64,000 nt of DNA from Pseudorhodoferax sp. Leaf265. Its GTDB lineage: Bacteria > Pseudomonadota > Gammaproteobacteria > Burkholderiales > Burkholderiaceae_C. The stretch's first letter is position 1, and every line of letters begins with the position of its first letter. Location of the stretch: positions 124,789 to 188,788 of the forward strand of contig NZ_LMMT01000040.1 of assembly GCF_001422365.1 (NCBI RefSeq). The letters run 5' to 3'. Below the pieces are notes generated by a model that was not told the origin of the DNA, searched no databases, and saw only the letters and a list, made by a program, of their open reading frames with translations. The translations under genes were made by a program, and so were the position numbers. Shown here piece by piece: positions 56,057 through 64,000 of this stretch.

Positions 56057-56719
56057 CTACATCCCGACCAGCGCGCCCAGCGTGCGCGCGAACCAGCCAT
56101 CGAACTCCAGCCGTCCCTCGATCGAGGCCAGGCAGATGCATTCGCTGCCGGCCTGCACCACGGGCTGGTGGTGCACCTGGGTGTCGGCCGCATCGAAGTC
56201 GCCCGCACTGAACTGCGCCCGGCCGTCGTGGAAGCTGCCGTGCAGCACCTGCGTGAACTCGCGCTCGCTGTGCGTGTGCTGGGCCAGGTACATGCCGGCT
56301 GCGATGCGCAGCAGCACCACATTGGCCGCAGGATCGCGCGGCACGCGCACCCGGGCATAGCGCATGCCGGGTGCCATCCAGCGCCAGCGCGTGATCCGGC
56401 AGCCCGCCAGCGCGGCCGGCCAGTGGGCGCCGGCCGGCAGCGGCGGCAGACCTTGCACGGGCACGGCAGCAGGCACCGTTTGCGGCGCATCGATGGCGGC
56501 CAGTGTGCGCGCCAGCGCATCGCCGCGCAGCGCGGCCGGCGCCAAATCCTGCAGCAGCGCGCCGCCGGCGGCCTCGAGCACGCGCAGCTGCTCCTGGCAC
56601 TGGGCACAGCCGTCCACATGGGCGGTGAGCACCAGCGCGGGCGCGGTGGGCAACTGCCCAGCCGCCAGGGCCAGCAACAGGTCGTCGCCGGGGTGGTGTT
56701 GGATGCGCGCGGAACTCAT
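56057..56719 (-). CDS. chrR: ChrR-type zinc-dependent anti-sigma factor with cupin domain
   Basis: A 220-residue anti-sigma factor. The N-terminal ASD has the zinc motif HxxxCxxC (TAHVDGCAQCQEQ), and the C-terminal half is a cupin (QHTHSEREFTQVLHGSFHDGR, VHHQPVV) that holds a second metal in Rhodobacter ChrR and senses the singlet-oxygen signal. The ATG overlaps the rpoE stop by four bases (ATGA). It keeps RpoE inactive until the signal arrives. Confidence 0.92.
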   Translation of the reverse strand: MSSARIQHHPGDDLLLALAAGQLPTAPALVLTAHVDGCAQCQEQLRVLEAAGGALLQDLAPAALRGDALARTLAAIDAPQTVPAAVPVQGLPPLPAGAHWPAALAGCRITRWRWMAPGMRYARVRVPRDPAANVVLLRIAAGMYLAQHTHSEREFTQVLHGSFHDGRAQFSAGDFDAADTQVHHQPVVQAGSECICLASIEGRLEFDGWFARTLGALVGM

Positions 56720-57393
56720 GGCGTGGGGTCTTCGAACGCTGCCAGCAGGCGGCGCAAATGGTTCACGGCCAGCCGCACGCGCGACTTCACCGTGCCCAGG
56801 GGGATGCCCAGCCGCTCGGCGATGCGCGCGTGCGGCTGGTCTTCGTAATAGGACAGCTGCAGCACCAGCGCCTGCTCGGCCGGCAACTGGCGCAGCGCGG
56901 CCTGCACCTGGCGTTCCATGCGCAGGGTGTGCAGCTGGGCCGCGGGCTCGGGCGCGGCATGCGCCAGGGCGTCGAGGTCGACATCGTCCTGCTGCAGCGC
57001 GGCAGCACCGCCCTGGCGACGGAAGCGGTCCACGCGCAGGTTGCGCGCGATCGTGAAGACCCAGGTGGCGGCGCCGGCGTGGGCCGCATCGAACTGCGCG
57101 GCCTTGCGCCACAGCTGCACCATGGTCTCCTGTGCCAGGTCTTCGGCCAGCGCATCGTCGGTGCCGGCGCGCAGCAGGTAGCTCTTGATGCGCGGCGCGA
57201 AATGGGCGAACAGCTGGCCGAACGCCTGGCGGTCGCCCGCCTGCGCGACAGCGCGCACCCAGGCGGCCAGGTCTTCGGGGCTGGGCGCTGCGCTGCGGGG
57301 ACCGGGAGGGGGCACGATGGACAGATGGCTGGGGCGCAGCACGGCGACGACGGATTCCGTCGGCGCGGATGGAGGGGGCTGCTGCGGGTGCAT
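56716..57393 (-). CDS. rpoE: ECF RNA polymerase sigma factor, RpoE/ECF11 type
   Basis: A 225-residue sigma factor. Region 2 is at about 70-130 (LRAGTDDALAEDLAQETMVQLWRKA, TWVFTIARNLRVDRFR) and region 4 at about 155-210 (LRQLPAEQALVLQLSYYEDQPHARIAERLGIPLGTVKSR). The first 40 residues are Pro-rich and unlike the family; a GTG near codon 19 is an alternative start. The ATG at 57393 lies six bases after the -10, so either the mRNA is leaderless or translation starts further in. It forms an operon with chrR and reads the TGATCC-N16-CGTA promoters of this window. Confidence 0.92.
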   Translation of the reverse strand: MHPQQPPPSAPTESVVAVLRPSHLSIVPPPGPRSAAPSPEDLAAWVRAVAQAGDRQAFGQLFAHFAPRIKSYLLRAGTDDALAEDLAQETMVQLWRKAAQFDAAHAGAATWVFTIARNLRVDRFRRQGGAAALQQDDVDLDALAHAAPEPAAQLHTLRMERQVQAALRQLPAEQALVLQLSYYEDQPHARIAERLGIPLGTVKSRVRLAVNHLRRLLAAFEDPTP

Positions 57394-57402
57394 GGTCGAT
57401 CT

Positions 57403-57428
57403 TACGCAGCAGGCCCGCCATCGGATCA
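57403..57428 (-). promoter_or_regulatory. RpoE-type autoregulatory promoter TGATCC-N16-CGTA of rpoE-chrR
   Basis: On the minus strand TGATCC (57428-57423), 16 bases, CGTAAGA (57406-57400). This is the best match of the four sites to the ECF11 consensus. It is divergent from the promoter of the FAD oxidoreductase operon, with 15 bases between the two -35 elements. Confidence 0.85.
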
Positions 57429-57443
57429 CTGTGGACCCTGCGC

Positions 57444-57469
57444 AGATCCAAACGGGCCGCAGCCGCGTA
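57444..57469 (+). promoter_or_regulatory. RpoE-type promoter AGATCC-N16-CGTA of the FAD/DUF1365/CFA operon
   Basis: AGATCC (57444-57449), 16 bases, CGTAGAA (57466-57472). One mismatch to the other -35 elements. A leader of about 35 bases with AAGGA leads to the ATG at 57513. Confidence 0.75.
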
Positions 57470-57512
57470 GAAGCCGCACAACATGGCCCGAAGGCCTCCA
57501 AGGATCTTGCGC

Positions 57513-58877
57513 ATGCAGCCAGAACACACCTTGTCCCAGCCACCGTCCGCCAGGGCCGGCGCCCAGCCCCTGCGCGTGGCCGTGGTTGGCAGCGGCATCG
57601 CCGGCCTGTCGGCGGCCTGGCTGCTGGGCCAGCGCCACGAGGTCCATGTGTTCGAGGCCGACCGCCGGCCGGGCGGGCACAGCCACACGGTCGATGCACC
57701 GGGCCCGGGCGGAACCGTGCCCGTGGACACCGGCTTCATCGTCTACAACGAGCCGGCCTACCCCAACCTCACCGCGCTGTTCGCCCACCTGGGCGTGGCC
57801 ACGCAGGCGACTGACATGTCCTTCGGCGTGAGCCTGGACGGCGGCGCGCTCGAGTACGCGGGCACCGACCTCAACGGCCTGTTCGCCCAGCGCAGCAACC
57901 TGCTGCGACCGCGCTTTTGGCGCATGCTGGGCGAGTTGCTGCGCTTTTACCGCGAGGCGCCACGCGATGCCGCCGAAGCCGGACTGCAGCCGCTGGACGC
58001 CTACCTGGACCAGCACGGCTACGGCCGCGCTCTGCGCGAGGACCACCTGTACCCCATGGCCGCGGCGATCTGGTCCACCCCGGCCGCGCAGGTCGGCCGC
58101 TACCCCACTGCCGCCTTCGTGCGTTTCTGCGAGAACCACGGCCTGCTGCGCGTGAGCGGCCGGCCACGCTGGCGCACCGTGCAGGGTGGCAGCCGCAGCT
58201 ACGTACGCGCGCTCACGCGGGGGATGGGCGATGGCCTGCACCTGGACAGCGCCGTGCTGGAGGTGCAGCGCGGCGATGCGGGCGTGCGCCTGCGCACGCG
58301 GCAGGGCTGGCACCCCGCGGTGTTCGACCAGGTGGTGCTGGCCTGCCATGCCGACCAGGCCCTGCGTCTGTTGCCCGATGCCAGCGACGAGGAGTTGCGC
58401 CTGCTCGGCGCCTTCCACTACAGCCGCAACCTGGCCGTGCTGCACAGCGACCCGGCCCTGATGCCGCAGCGCCGCGCGGTCTGGTCGGCCTGGAACTACC
58501 TGGCCGACCGTGCGCGCCCCGACGCGCTGTGCGTGAGCTACTGGATGAACCGGCTGCAGGGCATCGCCGAAGACCGGCCGCTGTTCGTCACGCTGAACCC
58601 GCCCCAAGCGCCGCGGGCCGAACACCTGGTGCGCACGGAGGTCTACGAGCATCCGCTGTTCGACGCCGAGGCGCTGCGTGCCCAGGCCCGGCTGTGGTCG
58701 CTGCAGGGCCAGCGGCGCAGCTGGTTCTGCGGCGCTTATTTCGGCGCCGGTTTCCACGAGGACGGGCTGCAGGCCGGCCTGGCCGTGGCAGAGGCCCTGG
58801 GCGGCGTGCGCCGGCCGTGGACGGTGGCCAACGAATCGGGCCGCATCGTGCTGCCGGCCGCGGCGGTCCTGGCATGA
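57513..58877 (+). CDS. FAD-dependent amine-oxidase-like oxidoreductase (lipid desaturase/isomerase type)
   Basis: A 454-residue flavoprotein with RVAVVGSGIAGLSAAWLLG, the FAD-binding RRPGGHSHTVD and DTGFIVYNEPAYPNLTALF, and a C-terminal FCGAYFGAGFHEDGLQAGLAVAEAL. Such proteins, called NAD/FAD-binding amine oxidases, occur with DUF1365 and CFA synthase and probably act on acyl chains of phospholipids. AAGGA eight bases before the ATG at 57513 decides this start over an ATG at 57483. It is the first gene of the operon behind an RpoE-type promoter. Confidence 0.88.
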   Translation: MQPEHTLSQPPSARAGAQPLRVAVVGSGIAGLSAAWLLGQRHEVHVFEADRRPGGHSHTVDAPGPGGTVPVDTGFIVYNEPAYPNLTALFAHLGVATQATDMSFGVSLDGGALEYAGTDLNGLFAQRSNLLRPRFWRMLGELLRFYREAPRDAAEAGLQPLDAYLDQHGYGRALREDHLYPMAAAIWSTPAAQVGRYPTAAFVRFCENHGLLRVSGRPRWRTVQGGSRSYVRALTRGMGDGLHLDSAVLEVQRGDAGVRLRTRQGWHPAVFDQVVLACHADQALRLLPDASDEELRLLGAFHYSRNLAVLHSDPALMPQRRAVWSAWNYLADRARPDALCVSYWMNRLQGIAEDRPLFVTLNPPQAPRAEHLVRTEVYEHPLFDAEALRAQARLWSLQGQRRSWFCGAYFGAGFHEDGLQAGLAVAEALGGVRRPWTVANESGRIVLPAAAVLA

Positions 58878-59662
58878 GCAGCGCCCTCTACACCGGCAGC
58901 GTGGTGCACCAGCGGCTGCGCCCGCTCAGGCACCGCCTGCGCTACCGCGTGTTCTCGCTGCTGCTGGACCTGGACGAGCTGCCGGCGCTGTCGGCGCGGC
59001 TGCGGCTGTTCTCGCTGGGGCGCTTCAACCTGTTCAGCTTCCACCCGGCCGACCATGGCGCTGGCGAGCCCGGCGGCCCACGCGCCCATGTGGAGCGCCA
59101 GCTGCGCACCGCCGGCCTGCCCGGGGGCGGCGCCATCGAGCTGCTGGCCATGCCGCGCATCCTGGGCTACGCCTTCAACCCGCTGGCCGTGTACTTCTGC
59201 CATGCGCCGGCCGGCGGCCTGCAGGCCATCCTCTACGAGGTCAACAACACCTTCGGCGAGCGCCACAGCTACCTGCTGCCCACCACCCCGCAGGCCGATG
59301 CGGGCTGGGTCGAGCAGCGCTGCGACAAGCGCATGCACGTCAGCCCCTTCCTGCCGCTGGACATGCACTACCGCTTCCGCGTGCGGCCGCCGGGCGAGCA
59401 GCTGTCCATCGGCGTGCAGACGCACGACGCCCAGGGCGCCGTGCTGCTGGCGCGGCTGGACGCGCAACGCCGCCCGCTCACCGACGGCGCGCTGCTGCGC
59501 GCCTTCTGCACGCATCCGCTGCTCACGCTCAAGGTCATCGCCGCCATCCACTGGGAGGCGCTCAAGCTGTGGTGCAAGGGTGCGCGGCTGCACCCGCGCC
59601 CGCCCGCGCCGGCCGAGCCCGTCACCTTCGTCACCCGCCCTTCGCCCGACAACACCCCATGA
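58874..59662 (+). CDS. DUF1365 family protein
   Basis: A 262-residue protein with the DUF1365 landmarks LLDLDELPAL, GYAFNPLAVYFCH, EVNNTFGERHSYLLP and KRMHVSPFLPLDMHYRF. Its function is unknown; it is nearly always found between an FAD oxidoreductase and a CFA synthase, as here, and is presumed to handle a lipid intermediate. ATGA overlaps on both sides (58874-58877 and 59659-59662) couple the three genes. Confidence 0.9.
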   Translation: MSSALYTGSVVHQRLRPLRHRLRYRVFSLLLDLDELPALSARLRLFSLGRFNLFSFHPADHGAGEPGGPRAHVERQLRTAGLPGGGAIELLAMPRILGYAFNPLAVYFCHAPAGGLQAILYEVNNTFGERHSYLLPTTPQADAGWVEQRCDKRMHVSPFLPLDMHYRFRVRPPGEQLSIGVQTHDAQGAVLLARLDAQRRPLTDGALLRAFCTHPLLTLKVIAAIHWEALKLWCKGARLHPRPPAPAEPVTFVTRPSPDNTP

Positions 59663-60930
59663 AACCTGCCACCGACCTGCTGGCCCCGGCCGCCGCGCCC
59701 ACCCCACCCGCGAACCTGCTGCAACGCCTGCTGCGCCAGGCCCTGCGCAGCCAGCTGGCCGACCTTTCCTGCGGCGAACTGACGGTGGTGCTGCCGCATG
59801 GCGAGCGGCTGCTGGTGCGCGGCACCGCGCCCGGCCCGCACGCCCAGCTGGTGCTGCACCGCTGGCGCCCGTTGCTGCGCCTGGCGGCCCAGGGCGACCT
59901 GGGCCTGGCGCTGTCCTACCGCGATGGCGACTGGTCCACGCCCGACCTGGTGGCGCTGCTGCAGTTCGGCGCCGCCAACGACCAGCAGGCCGGGCAGCAG
60001 CTGCAGGGCAAGTCGTGGTGGCGCGGCCTGGCCCGGCTGGCGCATCTGCGCCGCGCCAACACCCGGCGCGGCAGCCGCAACAACATCGCCTTCCACTACG
60101 ACCTGGGCAATGCCTTCTACGCGCAGTGGCTGGACGCCAGCATGCTGTACTCCAGCGCGCTGTACCGGCGGCCCGAAGCCACGCTGGAAGAAGCCCAGGC
60201 CGAGCGGCTGGACCGCATCGTGGCGCTGGTCGATGCGCCACAGGGTGGTGAGGTGCTGGAGATCGGCTGCGGCTGGGGCGCGCTGGCGCTGGCGCTGGCA
60301 CAGCGCCGCGGCGCGCAGGTGACCGGGCTCACGCTGTCGACCGAGCAACTGGCCTTCGCGCGCCAGCGCGCGCTGGCCGAGGGCTGTGCGCAGCAGCTGG
60401 ACCTGCGCCTGCAGGACTACCGCGACGTGCAGGGCCAGTACGCGCGCATCGTCTCCATCGAGATGGTCGAAGCCGTGGGCGAAGCCTGGTGGCCGACCTA
60501 CTTCGCCACGCTGCGCGAGCGTCTGGCCCCGGGCGGCCATGCGGTGCTGCAGGCCATCACGATCGCCGACGCGCATTTCGAGGGCTACCGGCGCGGCGCC
60601 GACTTCATCCAGCGCTGCATCTTCCCGGGCGGCATGCTGCCCTCGCCGACTGCGCTGCGCGAGCAGGCGGCGCGCGCCGGCCTGGTGCTGCAGGAGGAGC
60701 TGCTGTTCGGCGACAGCTACGCCGCCACGCTGGTCGAGTGGCGCCGGCGCTTCCTGGCGGCCTGGCCGGCCATCGCCGCCCAGGGCTTCGACCTGCGCTT
60801 CAAGCGGCTGTGGGAGTACTACCTGTGCTACTGCGAGGCCGGCTTTCGCAGCGGGCGCGTGGACGTGGGCCTGTACACGCTGCGGCACGCGGACGCGTCC
60901 CCCGGCCAGCGCACGCCGCCCCCCCGTTGA
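59659..60930 (+). CDS. cfa: Cyclopropane-fatty-acyl-phospholipid synthase family protein
   Basis: A 423-residue SAM-dependent enzyme with an N-terminal lipid-binding domain (about 1-130) and a C-terminal methyltransferase domain: IAFHYDLGNAFYAQWLDASMLYSSALY, EIGCGWGALALALA, SIEMVEAVGEAWW, FPGGMLPS. It should add a methylene or methyl group to double bonds of membrane phospholipids, which protects the membrane. It is the full-length counterpart of the shorter methyltransferase at 42429, and both are under RpoE-type promoters. Confidence 0.9.
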   Translation: MKPATDLLAPAAAPTPPANLLQRLLRQALRSQLADLSCGELTVVLPHGERLLVRGTAPGPHAQLVLHRWRPLLRLAAQGDLGLALSYRDGDWSTPDLVALLQFGAANDQQAGQQLQGKSWWRGLARLAHLRRANTRRGSRNNIAFHYDLGNAFYAQWLDASMLYSSALYRRPEATLEEAQAERLDRIVALVDAPQGGEVLEIGCGWGALALALAQRRGAQVTGLTLSTEQLAFARQRALAEGCAQQLDLRLQDYRDVQGQYARIVSIEMVEAVGEAWWPTYFATLRERLAPGGHAVLQAITIADAHFEGYRRGADFIQRCIFPGGMLPSPTALREQAARAGLVLQEELLFGDSYAATLVEWRRRFLAAWPAIAAQGFDLRFKRLWEYYLCYCEAGFRSGRVDVGLYTLRHADASPGQRTPPPR

Positions 60931-60936
60931 TGGGGT

Positions 60937-60962
60937 GACGGCGCCGCCACGGGCGCGGCGTC
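60937..60962 (+). terminator. GC-rich hairpin after the cfa gene
   Basis: GACGGCGCCGCC and GGCGCGGCGTC can pair around a 3-base loop with one bulge and one mismatch, six bases after the cfa stop. No T-run follows, so it may aid Rho-independent or Rho-dependent ending; the call is tentative. Confidence 0.3.
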
Positions 60963-61089
60963 ATGCCTTCTTACAAATGCGCAGGCCGAGCCGGGCGCCT
61001 GGCATGACCCGGGACACTGCCAGTGCGGCGGCGTCCTGCCTAACCTGCGTCCGCCCGGTCTTTGCCGGCCGTTGCAACACGGAGGTTCC

Positions 61090-62865
61090 ATGCGCCCGCC
61101 CCTCGATGACGACCGCACCTGTTCCACCCACCACCGGCGCTGGCTGCGCCGCGCCACGCTGGGCCTCGCCGTGGCCGTGCTGGTGGCCTGCGGCGGCGGT
61201 GGCGACGATGCAGACGATGGTTCCTCGGCAGAAGGCCCTGGGACAGGCCCCGGAACGGGCACGGGCACCGGCTCGGCCGCCATCGCCGTCGACGCCAGCC
61301 CGCTGCGCGCCACGCTGACCGCCGACAGCGCACGCACCGTCACGCAAACCGTGCCGCTGGGCGGCGGCACGCTCTCGGCCATCGGCGCCGACGGTGCGGT
61401 CTACACGCTCACGGTGCCGAACAACGCGCTCACGGAACCCACCGAGATCAGCCTCACACCCCTGAGCAACCTGGCGGTGGATGGCCTGGCCAGCGATGCG
61501 GCCTACGGCGTGCAGCTCGGCCCCGAGGGTGCGCAGTTCAGCAACTACGTGACGCTGACCATCACGCCACCGCCCGGCGCCAGCGTGCCGCTCGAGCGCC
61601 AGCTGCCGATCGGCTGGAGCGGCACGGACAACACCGTGGCCCTGGCCGCACTCGACCCGAACACGCGCGAGGCCAATCTCAAGCTGCTGCACTTCAGCGG
61701 CTACGCGCTGCTGCTGGCGCGCCAGGGCACCAATGCCACGCTGGAGCCCGCCCGCCACCGCCTGGGCGGCGATGCCGAGGCCCGGCTGCAGAGCCTGACG
61801 GCCGAGCGGCTGCTGCAGGAGCGCCAGCGCCAGCTGCTGGGCCAGACGCAGGCCCAGGCCAACCTGGACGACATCTTCGCGGCCTACGACGAGGAGGTGC
61901 TCAAGCCGCGCATCGCGGCCGCCGGCAGCAGCTGCGCGGCCGGCCGGCTCGCGATCCAGACCGTGCTGGGCCGCAGCCGCCAGCGCCAGCTGCTGGGCTA
62001 CCCCGACGACGCCTACAGCCAGAGCGCGCTGTACGGCGACATCATGGTCCAGACCACGGCCGCCTGCACGCGCGAGGAGTACGCGCTGTGCCGCGACGAG
62101 CACATCATCACGCGCATGCTGCCCTACTACCTGGGCCTGACGCGCCAGGCCCAGCTGCTGGGCCTGGCCGGCAGCCCCGGCGTGGCCGACCCGGTCTGGC
62201 TGCAGGACGCCGAGGCGGCCACGGCCAAGTGCCTGAACTTCGAGCTGCAGATCGATTCGCAGATGGTGCTGAACGAGGGTGCGGACGTGGATGCGCACAC
62301 CGTGCGCGAGAACGTCAGCGCGCGCGTGCTGCTGCCGTTCAATCTGGGCATCGCCTTCTACGAGAGCGGTGGCTCCTACGTGGCGACCTCACCGGCCGCC
62401 GTACCGCTGACCTCCAGCGGCTACAGCGTGGCCTACCCGCACACCTGTGCCTCGGTCAACAGCACGGCGCCGGCCGATGCCACCGTGTGGGGCGCGCTGG
62501 GCTTCACCGCACGCCAGGGTGGCGTGGCGCAACGCGCCGAAGTGGCGGATTTCTACCTGACGCCTGCGGTGGCGCCCACCGGCCTGGGATCGGGCTACAG
62601 CGTGACGCTGCGCTCGCCGCGCAACCCCAGCGGCTGCGACCAGCCTTCCACCTCGACCGACTACGAAAGCTGGGTCACCGCGGGCTACCCGACCTGGATC
62701 GAACCGTTTGCCGATCCCACGCTGGCGATGGCGATCCGCAACTGGCGCATCGTCGGCGGCGACGTGATGGCCACCAAGGAGTTCACCACGCGCAGCGATC
62801 CCGACGCGAGCGAGAACGTGACCGTGAACACGCAGCTCGTGCTGTTCCACAAGCCGGCGCCCTGA
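61090..62865 (+). CDS. Hypothetical lipoprotein with ZU5/beta-sandwich-like N-terminal domain
   Basis: A 591-residue protein not recognised as a known family. The signal ends with a lipobox (VAVLVACGGGG) followed by an Asp/Gly/Thr-rich linker (GPGTGTGTG). Residues about 65-175 contain TVPLGGGTLSAIGADGAVYTL and TVPNNALTEPTEISLTPL, a pattern seen in ZU5-like or carbohydrate-type beta domains. The rest has several cysteines and no motif I can name. GGAGG lies four bases before the ATG at 61090. It stands alone between the cfa operon and the carboxylase gene. Confidence 0.6.
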   Translation: MRPPLDDDRTCSTHHRRWLRRATLGLAVAVLVACGGGGDDADDGSSAEGPGTGPGTGTGTGSAAIAVDASPLRATLTADSARTVTQTVPLGGGTLSAIGADGAVYTLTVPNNALTEPTEISLTPLSNLAVDGLASDAAYGVQLGPEGAQFSNYVTLTITPPPGASVPLERQLPIGWSGTDNTVALAALDPNTREANLKLLHFSGYALLLARQGTNATLEPARHRLGGDAEARLQSLTAERLLQERQRQLLGQTQAQANLDDIFAAYDEEVLKPRIAAAGSSCAAGRLAIQTVLGRSRQRQLLGYPDDAYSQSALYGDIMVQTTAACTREEYALCRDEHIITRMLPYYLGLTRQAQLLGLAGSPGVADPVWLQDAEAATAKCLNFELQIDSQMVLNEGADVDAHTVRENVSARVLLPFNLGIAFYESGGSYVATSPAAVPLTSSGYSVAYPHTCASVNSTAPADATVWGALGFTARQGGVAQRAEVADFYLTPAVAPTGLGSGYSVTLRSPRNPSGCDQPSTSTDYESWVTAGYPTWIEPFADPTLAMAIRNWRIVGGDVMATKEFTTRSDPDASENVTVNTQLVLFHKPAP

Positions 62866-62884
62866 ACCCGGCGCCGGCCCGGGA

Positions 62885-64000
62885 TCAGTCCACGATGCGC
62901 GCGATCGCGCTGCCCGCGGCGACGTAGGCGCCCGGCTCCACCGCCCGTGCCAGGCGGCCGGCCCGGTGCGCCAGGACCTGGGTCTCCATCTTCATCGCCT
63001 CCATCACGGCCAGCAGGTCGCCCGCGGCCACGGTGCTGCCCTCCTCGGCCTTCCAGGCGGCCACGGTGCCGGCCACCGGCGCGGCGACCACCGCGGCGTC
63101 GGCCACCGGCTCGGTGCTGGCCGACGCGGCCGGCGCGGCCCGCAGCCCGCCCAGCAGCGCCGCCGGCAGGCCCAGTTGCACGCGCCGGCCGTCGATCTCG
63201 ATGGCCGTGCGCAGCAGTGCCTGGTCGGCCTGCGGTGCCGCGTGCAGCGCCGCCGCCAGGTCGTTCGCGAAGTCGGTCTCGATCCAGCGGGTATGCACCG
63301 CGAAGCCCTGCTCGCCCGTGAAGTCCGCATGCGCCATCACGGCCCGGTGGAACGGCAGCACCGAGGCCAGGCCCTCGATGCGGAACTCCTTGAGCGCGCG
63401 CCGCGCCCGCGCGATGGCCTCGGCCCGCGTGGCGCCGGTCACGATGAGCTTGGCCATCAGCGAGTCGAAGCTGCCCGGCACGACCGAGCCGGCGACCACG
63501 CCCGTGTCCACGCGCACGCCGGGTCCGCCGGGTGCCTCGAACACCGTCACCGGGCCCGGGGCTGGCAGGAAGCCGCGGCCCACGTCCTCGGCGTTGATGC
63601 GGAACTCGACGGCGTGGCACCGGGGCTCCGGCGTTTCGGTGATGGACAAGGGCAGGCCATCGGCCACCCGCAGCTGCTCGACCACGAGGTCGATGCCGGC
63701 CGTCTCCTCGGTCACCGGGTGCTCGACCTGCAGCCGCGTGTTGACCTCCAGGAACGAGATCGCGCCGGTGGCGCTGAGCAGGAACTCCACCGTGCCGGCG
63801 CTCACGTAGCCGGCACGCGCGCAGACGTCCTTGGCCGATTGGTGGATGCGGGCGCGCTGCGCGTCGCTGAGGAAGGGGGCCGGGGCTTCCTCGACCAGCT
63901 TCTGGTTGCGCCGCTGCAGCGAGCAGTCGCGCGTGCCCAGCACGACGACGTTGCCGTGCGTGTCGGCGATGACCTGGGCCTCGACGTGGCGCGGCTTGTC
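62885..64000 (-). CDS. Acyl-CoA carboxylase biotin-containing alpha subunit, C-terminal part (5' end outside window)
   Basis: The frame is open to the window edge (minus-strand [18 protein letters not shown]), so at least 371 residues are visible and the ATG at 63943 is internal. The biotin carboxylase C-terminal half shows [34 protein letters not shown] and [13 protein letters not shown]; the C-terminal biotinyl domain has EAMKMET, where Lys carries biotin. The enzyme class is the acetyl/propionyl- or 3-methylcrotonyl-CoA carboxylase alpha subunit; the partner beta subunit is outside the window, so the substrate is unknown. Confidence 0.92.
   Translation of the reverse strand, partial: DKPRHVEAQVIADTHGNVVVLGTRDCSLQRRNQKLVEEAPAPFLSDAQRARIHQSAKDVCARAGYVSAGTVEFLLSATGAISFLEVNTRLQVEHPVTEETAGIDLVVEQLRVADGLPLSITETPEPRCHAVEFRINAEDVGRGFLPAPGPVTVFEAPGGPGVRVDTGVVAGSVVPGSFDSLMAKLIVTGATRAEAIARARRALKEFRIEGLASVLPFHRAVMAHADFTGEQGFAVHTRWIETDFANDLAAALHAAPQADQALLRTAIEIDGRRVQLGLPAALLGGLRAAPAASASTEPVADAAVVAAPVAGTVAAWKAEEGSTVAAGDLLAVMEAMKMETQVLAHRAGRLARAVEPGAYVAAGSAIARIVD

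Overview
The window is a stretch of very GC-rich chromosome (roughly 70% by eye) with dense protein-coding packing, short gaps and many 1-4 base start/stop overlaps. The gene sets and their order point to a betaproteobacterium of the order Burkholderiales, most likely Comamonadaceae. Pointers are dnaX-ybaB-recR next to the SRP RNA, trxA-rho-rpmE type B, pstSCAB-phoU-phoB-phoR divergent from ppx, and cysI-DUF934-cysH-cysD-cysN. I see no prophage, insertion sequence, CRISPR array, tRNA or rRNA. The genus is an inference.

Layout. 1-2246: end of a LysM lytic transglycosylase, then an Aer-like chemoreceptor. 2354-6969: an alpha-hydroxy-acid oxidase / TRAP-binding protein / aldehyde dehydrogenase operon with a divergent GntR regulator. 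7151-8197: an orphan ABC-type binding protein. 8323-11226: recR, ybaB and dnaX, followed by 4.5S RNA at about 11285. 11712-17101: a 1444-residue hybrid histidine kinase and an HD-GYP response regulator. 17115-20284: macAB. 20354-21616: a YhiN-type flavoprotein. 21759-24044: trxA, rho and rpmE2. 24132-27163: a GT-C-like membrane protein and a MATE exporter. 27147-33851: the phosphate regulon (phoR, phoB, phoU, pstBACS) with a clear Pho box, divergent from ppx (34027-35532). 35695-40905: assimilatory sulfate reduction. 41030-42383: ferredoxin and a ferredoxin-NADP reductase-like flavoprotein. 42429-45512: a lipid-modification operon. 45602-48759: LysR regulator, short-chain dehydrogenase and a serine hydrolase. 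48948-55149: a PilZ protein, then DUF2760 and two Hsp70-like ATPases. 55203-60930: DUF2177, a tautomerase-like protein, chrR, rpoE and a second lipid-modification operon (flavin amine oxidase-like, DUF1365, cyclopropane synthase). 61090-62865: a lipoprotein. 62885-64000: the biotin-carrying end of an acyl-CoA carboxylase.

The most striking system is an ECF sigma factor / ChrR anti-sigma pair with its regulon. Four near-identical promoters, (T/A)GATCC-N16-CGTA, lie in front of rpoE itself, the divergent FAD/DUF1365/CFA operon, the DUF2177 gene, and the distant operon at 42429 (methyltransferase, DUF2878, DUF1295, DUF6134-like). All four have exactly 16 bases between the two elements. In Rhodobacter the homologous pair answers singlet oxygen, so this looks like a two-locus membrane-lipid remodelling regulon in which several members have no known function.

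Other points of interest are an A9 slippery tract at the domain III/IV boundary of dnaX, a dispersed intergenic repeat whose hairpin arms change in a compensatory way between copies, an uncharacterised DUF2760/Hsp70/Hsp70 operon, and a sulfonucleotide reductase with a single cysteine although no APS kinase is encoded nearby.
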